Below, in pieces: positions 22,101-32,759 of a DNA stretch of 64,000 nt. Source of the DNA: Galeopsis tetrahit (Eukaryota; Streptophyta; Magnoliopsida; Lamiales; Lamiaceae); contig OY776120.1 of NCBI GenBank assembly GCA_963675135.1, positions 56,230,063-56,294,062 on the forward strand, in the 5' to 3' direction. Position 1 is the stretch's first letter. Each line of letters starts with the position of its first letter. Under the pieces are notes generated by a model. That model saw only the letters and a list, made by a program, of their open reading frames with translations. It ran no database searches and was not told the DNA's origin. The translations under genes were made by a program, and so were the position numbers.

Positions 22101-23947
22101 TCCTAAAAATCATGAAACATGGTTTGAAGTCTTGGGAATTCTGCAAGTTGTGGGTATAGGCTGTCCACAGTAGCCCTTGCTCCACCTCTGAGCATACTTT
22201 CATAAGTATACTCCTCCTCATTCTCATTTGATTAAGAAATTTGGGCTATAGGGGAGTTGGCTCTGGTCTCAGGAATTGCAGCTTCAGGTAGGTTTAGTTC
22301 AGGAGGGTTGGCTTCAGAAGGGTTGAGCTCTATAGAAGGTACTTCAGTTGCTTTTGAGAGCAATGGATCTGAAGGGGCTTTACTAAGAAGGGTTGGCTCA
22401 TGAAGTGCTGTTTCTAAAAGCTTTGAATAATTGAGCATAGATGAGTCAAGGGGAGACAGTGGTCTTGTCTCATCTACTGCTAAATCTGCTAGCACATCAA
22501 TCCCACTTCTTTGCACACTCCCTTCTGGAGAATATCTCTTTGTAAGATTGACAGGGGTGATAGGTTGGTTAGAAGGGGTAATATGGGTTTCAGGGGAGTT
22601 GGGTTCAGGATTTTGAGTTTCAGGAAGGTTGTCTTCTAAGGGTAGTCCTTCAGGGACTTTGGACTCTAGGGTTCCAGAACCAGAAGAGTTGGTCATGGAC
22701 TTAGATTTTGTCCTACTTTCTACCCTGCTTTCCCTCAGAGCTACTTGGAGAGATCTTTCCTCCTGAAGTTCCAGCACCTTTTCAGTAGGCTTGACTCTTC
22801 TCTTGCTTGCCCTACTGCTCCCACTTCCTTCTCCTTCTTTCTCAGGGACAACTTCCCTGGGCCTTTTATCACCCTTCTTCTTTTGCCTTGTCTCATTGTA
22901 TTTCTGCCTCAACTCTTCTGAGTGGTCAGAAGGCACTTGCACTCCTTCTTCTGCCACTTCATCAACTTCAATTGATGCTCCTGAGGCTTCTTCTGTTAGA
23001 ACTTGAGACATTTTCTTGGTTTTGACAGCCCTGGCCTTTGTTCTTTTCTTCATTTTGGGCTTCTCCTCAACCTCTTCAACAGGTTTGGCCAGTTGCAGTC
23101 TTCTTTGTTCAGTTTTCTTGCTCGGTTTCCTGAACAAGATTTTCTGGGCAGGGAGGGGTTTGGCAAAGGTTTGCATCTCAGAATATTGAGCAAACTTCTC
23201 AATCAACAGGCTTGCCCTTGTGCAATATTTGAGTTTGGCTTCCAACACAACCTTTTGGTGAGCCTTCACCTTGAACTTTGCCTTCTCCTTCATCGTTTCA
23301 GACAAGATGAAGGTCCTCCAATCAAACTTGATGCCCTTGTCACTGGCATCAATCACTGCAGCCATAATCCTTATCCTTAGAGCACTTACTTGCTCCAAAA
23401 TGCCAATGTTGCTCATGAGGCTCTTGGTGATTACCTCAAATAGGTTGAGAAACTTGGCTTTGAGTGTCCTCTTGTGTTGAGTAGATGAGATTGGTCCTGG
23501 AACAAGGAGCCAATCTTGAGCAATCTCTTCCTCATGGCCATTGCCATAGAATTCTGGATTCCTCCCTTCAGAGGGCAATCCAAAGACAGGATCTACATCC
23601 TCCTCAGAGAATTTCACTCTGTGGAATCTTTCTTCGTCTTCTCCTTCTGCTCTGTAAGATAGCATTGTGGTGACCTCACCATCTTCTGGCTTTCCTCTCC
23701 ATTTTAGAAAAGCAAAGAATTCAGCCATGTAAGATTCAAGGCAAGAGTCTGGCTTTTCTTGCATAAACTTCTGAAGTCCTGCTCTTCTCAACCATCTCAA
23801 GGTTGGAGTGATTTCAGGGTCTTCACTCTCAAAAGAGAGGATAGGCTAAAAAATGAGGTTGTTTTTATGGCTAAGATAGCTGAAATCAAGGTCTAGGTCC
23901 TTGTTTGTAAAGTCTACAACCATTTCTGTTCTAACTTTGGGAGCCAT
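19141..23947 (-). pseudogene. Element A ORF3, large accessory protein, broken
   Basis: The ORF starts with ATG at 23945-23947 (MAPK-like start shared with element B) and ends with PPPEDDL-stop at 19141. It is closely similar to the element B ORF3 over its whole length. Breaks are TAG at 23846-23848 (GAG in B), frameshifts near 22240 and 22110, one extra C in a C run near 20030, and one near 19615. The longest open pieces are 23800-22232 (522 codons) and 22227-20002 (741 codons). The UIM-like helix (EEEQLAIAMKAS, about 20180-20220), the coiled coil and the C-terminal domain WEEAKREF...PKPIIYMPPKLEGW are preserved. The function is not known. The same-strand position after pol matches the env-like slot of SIRE elements, but I see no signal peptide or membrane segment. 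Confidence 0.85.
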
Positions 23948-24658
23948 TGAAGAGAAGTGAAGGATTTTGAGAGAGTGTTTGAGAGAGTAAGAAAACTAGG
24001 GTTTCAAGAGAATTTTGAATGCGTGGGGAAGAATGAATTGTTGTATGGCTTCTTAAGACTTGTGAATATTCCAAAAGGAATGTATGTCAATGAGTAGGTG
24101 AGTCTTAAGGCAATTCAACGATTTACAAATGAGGAAATCAAGTTTGGACGGCCAAGATCAGTTTCAGGGGAGTTGGCCAGTTTTGATCCAATGGTAAAAA
24201 ATCAACGAAACAGTGAAAAACTGTTTTATTCAAAACGTGGGAGGAGTTTTAATGTTTGTTTAAAGCTAGGGGGTTATCAAGGTAGATCATGTCTCAAACT
24301 GTTTAATGCAAACAAGAGTTAAATCTTGGCATTTAATGCATTGAAAATGACTTTTTGGGTAAGGGACAAATTGAATCTTTGAAAAGGTGATATCTTTAAA
24401 AGGAATGGGATAGTTATTGAAATAGGCAATGATTACCCAAAATAGGTGCGTATCAAACCAAGATTTGGTTTGATAGTCAAGACAACTTATCTGACCCTAC
24501 ATGGACAAGTGTCCTGAAGAGATGTGGACAACTGTCCTGAATTTCAATGGACAAGTGTCCTGAACATTTGAGGTCATCTCTTCTGAATTTCAGTAGACTT
24601 GACCAAGTCTGCTGAACTTTGATTTCAGTTCTCCCTTGATTAATAAACTCCTTTGGAC
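23948..24658 (-). promoter_or_regulatory. pol-ORF3 spacer and ORF3 leader, element A
   Basis: On - the 60 bp before the ORF3 ATG are CT-rich (ACTCTCTCAAACACTCTCTC) and contain AAACCCTAG (23996-24004 inverted), resembling plant mRNA leaders. Nearer pol (24500-24570) there are three tandem copies of TGGACAAGTGTCCTGAA-like units about 25 bp apart. Both features recur in element B. It is inferred to hold an internal promoter. Confidence 0.5.
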
Positions 24659-27600
24659 TCATTTGTCCAACTTCCCTGGATCAAGAAGACCCAACTCTGC
24701 TGATAATTCCAAGAATCTTGCCTCTGCAAGTGGTTTTGTCAAAATATCAGCCTTTTGATGATTTGTATGGATTTTTACTAGCTTGATGTCCTTCTTCTCC
24801 ACATGGTCTCTAATGAAGTGATGTTTGATATCCACATGCTTGCATCTAGTGTGTAGAACTGGATTCTGAGATATTGCAATAGCACTTTTGTTGTCACAGA
24901 AGATTGGCACTTCAGTAGAGTTGATATTGTAGTCTCTTAGTTGTTGTCTTAACCAAAGGATCTGAGCACAACAACTTCCAGCAGCTACATATTCAACTTC
25001 AGTGGTGGAGGTTGCCACTGTGTTCTGCTTTTTAGAGAACCAAGAGATAAGCGTGTTCCCGAAGAATTGACATGTTCCTGAAGTGGACTTTCTATCAATT
25101 CTACACCCACCATAATCAGCATCTGAGTAGCCAGTTAGCTCAATGTTGTCATCAGCAGGGTACCAAAGGCCTAAATTTTCAGTGCCTTTGAGATACCTCA
25201 AGATCCTCTTAGCAGCCTCTAGATGGCTTTTCTTAGGATTTGCTTGAAACCTAGCACAAACACCTACTGCAAAGGTGATGTCAGGTCTGCTGGCAGTGAG
25301 ATAGAGGAGTGAACCAATGATTCCTCTATATTCAGTAGAGTTGGTTGGAACACCACTCTCATCTGGATCCATTTTCCAATTTGTGTTCATGGGGATCCTT
25401 ACTGGCTTGCTGGTTGTACACCCAAATTTCTTGATCATTTCCCTTGTGTACTTGGCTTGGTTGATGAAAATTCCTTCCTTAGATTGCTTGACTTGTAAGC
25501 CCAAGAAAAAGTTCATCATTCACATCATTGACATCCCAAACTTGCTTTGCATGAGCTTTGAGAACTTCTCACACAACTTCTCATTGGGAGATCTAAATAT
25601 GATGTCATCCACATATATTTGGACAAGCAAGATGTCCTCTCCTTCAGTGATTCTGAAGAGAGTTCTATCCACAGTTCCCTTGATAAAACCATGATCCAAG
25701 AGAAACTGTGACAGTGTGTTATACCAGGCTCTTGGAGCTTGCTTGAGTCCATATAGAGCTTTCTTCAGTCTATAAACTTGGTTTCCAACTTCAAAACCAG
25801 GTGGTTGCTCCACATAGACATCTTCTTTCAAAACTCCATTCAAGAAGGCACTCTTGACATCCATTTGGTACACTTTGAACCTCTTGTGGGCTGCATAGGC
25901 TAAGAAAAGCCTTATTGCTTCTAGCCTTGCCACATGTGCAAAGGTTTCATCATAATCAATGCCTTTTGATTGACAGTAGCCTTTTGCCACTAGTCTGGCT
26001 TTGTTTCTAACAACCACATCATTCTCATTCTTCTTGTTCTTGAATACCCACTTGGTTCCAATAACATCTTGATGTGAAGGTCTATCCACCAGCTCCCATA
26101 CATCATTTCTGGTGAATTGGTTCAGCTCTTCCTGCATAGCTGTGATCCAGTTTGCATCTTGAAGTGCTTCTTCAATGTCACTTGGTTCCTGTTCTGATAG
26201 GAAACAACAAAACAAAGCACTTTCACCATGAAATCTTCTGGTTTTGACTCTTATACTTGGATCACCAAGTATCAGATCAGTAGGATGGTCAGACAACCAA
26301 GTCCTTCTTTTTCTAATCCCTTCAGTAGAGTTGTCCTCTACTAAGGTTGAGTCACCAGTATTATAGAATTCAGGATAATTGAATGCAGGATCTAATTCTG
26401 GATCATATTCAGGGATGTTGTCCTTAATGTCAGGGACATTGGCATTTTCAACATTTATGGTTCCCCCTGGAATATTTGATCCATTAACTACCTCAGCAGA
26501 GCCTTCTTCTTCATTGGTAGTTGTTTCCTGAGTGTGAACTGGGATTGGGTCATTCAGTTCACCATTTCCTTTAGTGGGGTTTGCTTCAGGATGGTTGCCT
26601 TCAGGATTGTTGTCCAGTATTATGTTTTCAGGAAGATTGGCTTGGACAACATCTATGAATACAGTGTCCTTGTCTTTTAGACTCAATCTGGTTGTTCTTT
26701 GTGTGATTTCTTCAGTGTCCAGGGTTTTGTTCCTGACCTCAAAAATAGATTCATCAAACACAACATGAGGTGTTTCCTCCACAATTAGGGTTTTACAATT
26801 GTACACCCTGAAAGCTCTACTGATTTGGGAATATCCAAGAAATATCCCCTCATCAGCTTTGCTGTCAAAAGCTTTCAACTGCTCTTTCCCATTATTGTGA
26901 ATGAAACACTTACAACCAAATATGTGAAAATATGACACTTTAGGCAATCTTCCTTTCCAGAGTTCATAGGGGGTTTTGCCTTGCCCCTTAGTGATCAAAC
27001 ATTTGTTCTGAGTATAACATACAGTGTTTATAACTTCAGCCCAAAACCTCTTAGGTAGATTAGAATCAACAATTAAGGTTCTAGCAGCTTCATTCTGCTG
27101 AGGAGTTCTAGCTGAGGAGTTCTATTCCTTCTTTCTGCAACTCCATTCTGCTGAGGAGTTCTAGCTGCTGAGGTTTCATGAGATATTCCATTTTGTGTGC
27201 AATACTCATTGATGTATGAGTTTATGAACTCAGTGCCTTTATCAGATCTTATCTTGATTATATTAAGGCTCTTTTCATTTGACAGTTTCTTTAGTAGTTC
27301 AGGGAGTTTGACTTGTGTTTCCTTCTTATTAAGGAGAAATACTACCCAAGTGAACCTAGAGAAGTCATCTACTACAACCAATGTGTATTTTCTACCGTTT
27401 ATGCTTACAGGGGTAATTGGTCCAATTAAATCCATGTGTAAAAGTTCAAGTACCCTTTTAGTAGAGATGACTGGTTTTCCCTTGAATGAGGCTTTAATCT
27501 GTTTTCCTTCTTGGCATGGTTTACAAACATGCTCTTTAATGAAAACCTCATTAGGTAGCCCTTTAACTAATGCATTTCTAGTAAGCTTGTTCATTGATTT

Positions 27601-28071
27601 AGAGTTCAGGTGGTTTAGTCTTTTATGCCATAACCAACTTTGTTCAGTTGAGCTCTTAGCAATGAAACATGCCGCATCAGTAGACTTGTCACAGTCAGCA
27701 AAATACACATTTCCCTTTCTAGTTCCAGTCAGTAAAGTTTGTTGTGTTTTATCTTTAATTAAACATTTTCCACTTGAAAACTCAACATTAAAACCTTTAT
27801 CACAGAACTGACTTATGCTTAGTAAATTGTATTTGAGACCAGCCACATAAGATACATTGGATACCTTGATATTACCAATTATCAAGGTACCATAACCTTT
27901 TGTTACTGCTTGTAAGCTGTCTCCAAATGTGATATTTGGGCCTTCTTTTTTAGTGAAATCAGTGAGGAGTTCTTTGTTTCTAGTCATGTGCCTTGAGCAT
28001 CCACTATCAAGGTACCATGCTGACTTTTTGTTCATGCTCCTCATCTTCTTACGGCCCTTAGGTACCTGCAA
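24659..28071 (-). pseudogene. Element A pol (protease, integrase, RT, RNase H), broken
   Basis: It would cleave the polyprotein, reverse-transcribe and integrate the element. Seen in order on -: protease LDSGCSRHMT; integrase HHCC (HKRLNHLN...CKPC) and catalytic LLHMDL, RSDKGTEF and NGVAERR; RT with YVDDIIF; RNase H with GYSDADYGG and CDNKSAI. Two lesions break it. A 23-bp word is duplicated (27091-27113 and 27144-27166), shifting the frame just after the integrase Glu, and TGA at 25520-25522 lies within RT where B has Gly. RNase H also has STTEVEYVAA where B has STTEAEYVAA. It follows an in-frame TAA, as in element B. Confidence 0.92.
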
Positions 28072-30482
28072 TTAGCAAGCTTTAGGTACCCTTTGAATTT
28101 TGGATCCTGAGAAGTTAGCTGTACCTTTAGGTACCCATACACTGTCTTTCCCTTAAATGCCTTTGGGAAAGTATGTGTGAAAGTGTTAACTCTGTAAGTT
28201 TCAAGAGAGTTGTCAAATCTCTTGAACTTATGAGTTCTTTGTGCTACTTGAGGAAATCTTTGAGGGAAGGCATATTTATGACCATTACCCTTTGGCATGA
28301 AGGGTTTTGGTTGTCTCATTTTATTTTGCCTTTGAGGATAGTTGTCCTTAGGTCTATTCAGTTGAGGCTTTCTTAATAGAGTTGGCCTAGGCTGATTAAA
28401 CCTTGGATAACTCCTCTGAACATTGTTCAGGAGAGTTGCCCTTCCATTGGGTCTACTCTGCTGACCAACATTCCTCTTGTGTTCAGGAACTTTGGCCTTT
28501 TCCTTAGGTTTGGGCCTAGTCTCCTGAACCACTAGAGTTGGCATCTCATTCATTTTGCCCTTCCCTTTGTTCAGTGGCTGAATTACTTCAGTTTCAGCTT
28601 GTTGTGCCACTGATTTAACAAAGATTTTCTTAGTGTTACTTGTGGAAGCAACACTAAGACAAGGTGAAGATTCAAATGGATCAAAACCTAATCCACTTCT
28701 TTGAGCCATAGGTCTTTGGTAACTCTGAATTTCCTCTATTGCTCTAGAGGATTTGTTCAAAGCAGACATCTTTAATTTCAGGCTCTCTTCACTTGATTTA
28801 AGAATGTCATACTCATGTGAGAGGTTTTCAAATTTTGCTTGAAGAATTTTTAGTTCAAAATCTTTTCTCTTCTGAGAGAGTAGTTGATCATCAATCTGTC
28901 TTTGTTGGTCAACTATCCTGAGATTTGCTTCCTCAAGCTCTCTCAAGACTTGTTGGTACAACTCAGTAGATTTAATATCAACTACTGTCTCAGCAGGTTT
29001 TGAAAGCTCAATTGAAAGCCTTTCATTTTCTCTCACACAGTTGTCATGAAATTCTTGTAACCTAGTGAAATCTTCCATTAACTTTCCAAAGGATAGTTTC
29101 AAGTTGACTTCACTAGTGTTCTGTGGTAGAAATGATGGTGAGCTAGAAGTAGAGGATACCTCATCATCCTCAATGGCCATGTTGCACACATCATCATCAT
29201 CTTCACTGTTTGAGAACAGTCCATCAGAAGAGTTGAAGCTTTCAGCACTATCAGATTCTCCACTAGCCATCATGGCTTTTCTGTTGGTGAACTTTCTATC
29301 TCTTTTGGCTTGCCTCTCTCTTCTCTCCTTGGAGCTGAGTTCAGGGAAGTCATACTGGAAGTGCCCTTTCTTCTTGCAGTTATAGCACAGATCCTCATCA
29401 TCATCTTTCTTAGAATCATCTCTTCTTCTAGATGAGGAGGGTTCAGCTTTGTTGGACTTTCTCCTATCAGAGAACTTGTGCTCTGATCTTTTCTCTTCAG
29501 GCTTCTTGTCCTCAGCATGTGCTTCAGGTGAGTTGTACCTTCTCCTAAATTTGTTGTCTTGGTAGAACTTCTTGTATCTACCAAACCTTGAGTTGAGTTT
29601 GTCAAACCTCCTAGCCATGAGGGCCATCTCTTCCTTCATTTCAGCCTTAGAGACTGACTTCGATGGTCTTGGAGTGGGCTGCATTTCTGGTTCAGCAGTT
29701 TTGGCCTTGAATGCCACTCCCTTGGTTGGTAGAGAAGGTTCCTCAGCTGGCTTCCTTTTGTTGAGATCAAACTCATAAGCTTTGAGTTCAGAGAAGATTT
29801 GTTGCATGGGCATGGTGGAGAGATCCTTGGTATTTTGCATCATTACAGCATAAACATCCCACTTTTGAGTGAGACTTCTCAAGATCTTCAATCCAACTTC
29901 TCTCTTGGAGTACACCTTGCCCAAGGAGTTGATTTCATTCATCACATCTGTGAATCTACCATCAAACTTGTTAATGGACTCATATGGCTCCATTGAGAAT
30001 AGTTCAAACTTCTGCACAGCCACTTGGAGCTTGTTCTCCTTTATTTTTTCAGTACCCTCACACATTTCTGCAAGAGTATCCCATATTTCTTTGGCAGTTG
30101 TGCAGTGGTAGACCCTTCCCATGATTGCATATGGAATTGTTTGATAGAGAGTATTCATGGCTAGATAATTCAGATTATCTTTCCTTTTCTCCTCTGAGGT
30201 GAAGTCATCTTCATCCTTAGGAATTACATCCCTTGTGTCTGCTCTTTTCTCATCAGTCAATCTGGGGTTGAGCTGAGTGAACACATAGGGTCCTCTTGTA
30301 ATCACCCTCAACATTTCAGTATGAAGAGATGCAAGATGAGCTCTCATTCTGATTTTCCAGAAATCATAATTGTCAATTGAAAACATGGGCAATTTGTGAT
30401 GTGATATATGATTGACTGGATTGGTGGCCATATTGTCCAGTCCTTGAACAGCAGGAGGTGGAACAACATTGTTGTTGGCCAT
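28041..30482 (-). CDS. Element A gag
   Basis: This is the capsid-type protein that would package the RNA. It is one open frame of 813 codons from ATG at 30480-30482. Residues about 30-250 are a UBN2-type copia gag domain (SIDNYDFWKIRM, KEIWDTLAEMCEGTE). A zinc knuckle follows (CYNCKKKGHFQYDF); its fourth Cys is Phe (TTC at 29346-29348), where B keeps TGC. The later part has an acidic Ser-rich stretch, a coiled coil and a basic Pro/Arg/Gln-rich tail. About 77 bp present in B are deleted near 28130, so the last 30 or so residues are out of the ancestral frame. It overlaps the start of pol for that reason. Confidence 0.9.
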   Translation of the reverse strand: MANNNVVPPPAVQGLDNMATNPVNHISHHKLPMFSIDNYDFWKIRMRAHLASLHTEMLRVITRGPYVFTQLNPRLTDEKRADTRDVIPKDEDDFTSEEKRKDNLNYLAMNTLYQTIPYAIMGRVYHCTTAKEIWDTLAEMCEGTEKIKENKLQVAVQKFELFSMEPYESINKFDGRFTDVMNEINSLGKVYSKREVGLKILRSLTQKWDVYAVMMQNTKDLSTMPMQQIFSELKAYEFDLNKRKPAEEPSLPTKGVAFKAKTAEPEMQPTPRPSKSVSKAEMKEEMALMARRFDKLNSRFGRYKKFYQDNKFRRRYNSPEAHAEDKKPEEKRSEHKFSDRRKSNKAEPSSSRRRDDSKKDDDEDLCYNCKKKGHFQYDFPELSSKERRERQAKRDRKFTNRKAMMASGESDSAESFNSSDGLFSNSEDDDDVCNMAIEDDEVSSTSSSPSFLPQNTSEVNLKLSFGKLMEDFTRLQEFHDNCVRENERLSIELSKPAETVVDIKSTELYQQVLRELEEANLRIVDQQRQIDDQLLSQKRKDFELKILQAKFENLSHEYDILKSSEESLKLKMSALNKSSRAIEEIQSYQRPMAQRSGLGFDPFESSPCLSVASTSNTKKIFVKSVAQQAETEVIQPLNKGKGKMNEMPTLVVQETRPKPKEKAKVPEHKRNVGQQSRPNGRATLLNNVQRSYPRFNQPRPTLLRKPQLNRPKDNYPQRQNKMRQPKPFMPKGNGHKYAFPQRFPQVAQRTHKFKRFDNSLETYRVNTFTHTFPKAFKGKTVYGYLKVQLTSQDPKFKGYLKLANCRYLRAVRR

Positions 30483-30606
30483 ATCTCAAAAGTAAGATGG
30501 GTTAGATACAAATAGATTTCAGATAGAGATCAGTTCAGTGACCACACCAAATATGTGATTTTGAGAGTCAAGATGGATTTTCAGAAGCAGTGGTCTTTGA
30601 ACCCCT

Positions 30607-30618
30607 GCTCTGATACCA
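30607..30618 (-). other. Element A primer-binding site (initiator tRNA-Met type)
   Basis: On - it reads TGGTATCAGAGC, 2 bp after the 5' LTR. It is complementary to the 3' end of plant initiator tRNA-Met, as in most copia elements. Confidence 0.93.
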
Positions 30619-30620
30619 CT

Positions 30621-32338
30621 TGTTGGTCCTGAAAGGAGTATATAACAAGTGTATGGGGGGGGGGGAATACACTTGTATGCAAATTCTTTTCAAACTTGAT
30701 CAAACCAGAGTTCAGCAAGGTTGTCCTAGACAACTCTACTGATGAGATTAACTCTTCTAAGATAATCAAACTACTAAGTACTATTGCGTACTTAGTTGAA
30801 TAACTATCTAAGGGAGTTATGTGTGCGGAATTAGTGGTTGGCCCTTTAGTTTTAACTCCTTTTATATTCTGAAATTACCTTAACAGTTTATCACAGTCTA
30901 TCAGGGAACTTGTCCAATTCTGTTTTGCACACTTTGTGATATGTATCTTTGAAAGTTTAGTTTGTGTGCAGTGTTGAATGTATGTAAAGTAATTTGAATG
31001 TAAATCAACACAGTGGTTTATAGTGGTTCAGAGACTCAAGCTCCTACATCCACTTTCCCTGATTTAATAGGATAATTCCTTCACTCTTGGAATTAACTTG
31101 TTTTATAGTGCCAAGGTGCACTTGATCAAGAACACCACTCCTTGGTGCTTTGATCCCTAGGATGTCTAGAGTCCTAGTACCCTTTCTCAACTCAGAACTG
31201 AACTGTTCTTCTCTCAACAGTTAGTTCCCTCCACTTGTACTACTACAACCTTCTCACTTTCTCACTTGAAAGGTATAAGGGTTGAAGTAAGGTTCCAACT
31301 AATGAGATATCCTTTACAATGAAGGTCAGTGTATAAGGATAGGATATCTCTTCTAAGCTTTGTATGGACGTACAATGAAGTTCAGCTTAGATGAAGTGTT
31401 TGAAGACTAAGAATGTCTTTTGAAAGCTTGAAAGCAGTTGTTAACTTGTAGGATAGTTGGATGTGTAGAGGTGCTTCAAGTAGTCTTCACACTTCTGTAT
31501 TTATAGACAAATTTGAGGATTTGCCCGTTGGAGAGGCAGTCCCAAATTGCTATAAATGTCTTCCTTGAGTTCTTCAAACTTGAAGACAGGTTCTGATAGT
31601 GATATGTCCTTATTTTGGGAAATAAACGGTTGTAACAGCTTTGTCTTCATTCTGAGCACTTTTCCCAATGTCTGACTTCAAGATTCACTTGGTCAAACAT
31701 GGACATCTCTTCTTATCAGCTTTCCTGAGATAAGGACAAGCTTCCTTATCACTTGGACAACTCTACTTATCAGATTCAGCAGAGTTCACTTATCAGCAGT
31801 GTTGGCTCTTTAGCTCTTCAGATGATTTGGCTCTTTCTCTTTCCATGACTTTTTAGAATAGCTCTTTGTGTATATGTCTTTGAGAGATGAACTTGACCTC
31901 TTCAGCATAGTTGTCTTGGAGACAGATTCTGGTTCAAGTGTACTGAGACAATTCTTCTGAACCATTCTAGTTGGACAATTCTTCTGAGCTTTGTGATGCA
32001 GTAGATTGGTGCTTTGATGTTGTATCTTAACTCATATTTGACATTTATTCAGTTGTCTGAATCTCCTTGATCAACATACTTGTCCTTCAGCAGTCTTGAG
32101 GTCACTCCAGAAACTGAGCCTTGAGGGGACTGATGCAGATTTAAGCTATTAGGTAAGTGTTCCCCCTCAACTAGTGCATCTATTAATCTAAGAGCTGTCT
32201 AACACATCAACTTCTCTACTTGTCTTAGTCTACATGTTCCAACAGTCCTGAAACATGTTCATTCAATCTTGACTTATCTACTTGGCATGTCTCATGGGGG
32301 TTTTGGTATCATAATCAAAACTCTTTTTATTCCCAACA
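30621..32338 (-). repeat. Element A 5' LTR (1718 bp)
   Basis: It matches 16891-18656 except for about 40 point differences, a 2-bp indel and the lack of the 50-bp duplication. It has the same G11 tract in a hairpin (30655-30665) and is followed by target duplication TGAAG. Confidence 0.93.
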
Positions 32339-32343
32339 TGAAG

Positions 32344-32759
32344 GAACAACAAGATTCATGCCGAAGGTGCAATTTACTTCAAAGGAAAGCACGAGAAGGA
32401 CAACTTTGATATTTTGAAACTCTTGATCGAATATGGATCCAGAGAATACCTTGAAGTTAATCCTCAAAATATCTTTGAAGAGGAAGTTGTAGGGTTCTTT
32501 ATGCATCTTCAAGACATGGGAGAATATATTCAATTATTAGTTGGTGAGCAACGAGTCAAAATCACTCTCATCTTTCTTACAGAGATGTTCAATCTATCAT
32601 CTGGGCCGATTGATCCTACTACTTATGTTGAAGGCAGCGAGAAAACCTTGGTGAAAAGGTTTCCGGTGGAAAGATTCCGGTGATCAAGGCCACAAATGTG
32701 AAGAAAGGCATGCTCGTGCCCAAATATCGAGCATTACTCGATATTGTTGATAAGCTGAG
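32344..32759 (+). pseudogene. retroelement ORF fragment hosting elements A and B (left part)
   Basis: This is the old sequence between the two insertions. In the frame of 32414-32683 it is open and reads HEKDNFDILKLLIEYGS, then VVGFFMHLQDMGEYIQ and VKITLIFLTEMFNLSSGPID. The spacing of an aromatic-rich helix, a short linker and an F/L...F.L block resembles the plant transposon-protein domain (Transposase_32 type) seen at about 63000-63240. Its right-hand continuation is at 48594. The assignment is by pattern only. Confidence 0.45.

Larger units (their letters stand above)
16891..32338 (-). mobile_element. Element A: Sirevirus-like copia retrotransposon with extra ORF3
   Basis: The element is 15,448 bp, coding on -, with 3' LTR 16891-18656 and 5' LTR 30621-32338, both TGTTGG...CCAACA on +. 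Target duplications TGAAG lie at 16886-16890 and 32339-32343. Order on -: LTR, initiator-Met-type primer-binding site, gag, protease-integrase-RT-RNase H, spacer, ORF3, polypurine tract, LTR. RT/RNase H sequence, the PPT context (TTTTGGCATCATCAAAAAGG) and a post-pol ORF place it in the Sirevirus group. The LTRs differ at about 40 positions plus a 50-bp duplication in the left one (18512-18611), giving roughly 2% divergence. pol and ORF3 are broken; gag is one long frame. Confidence 0.95.
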
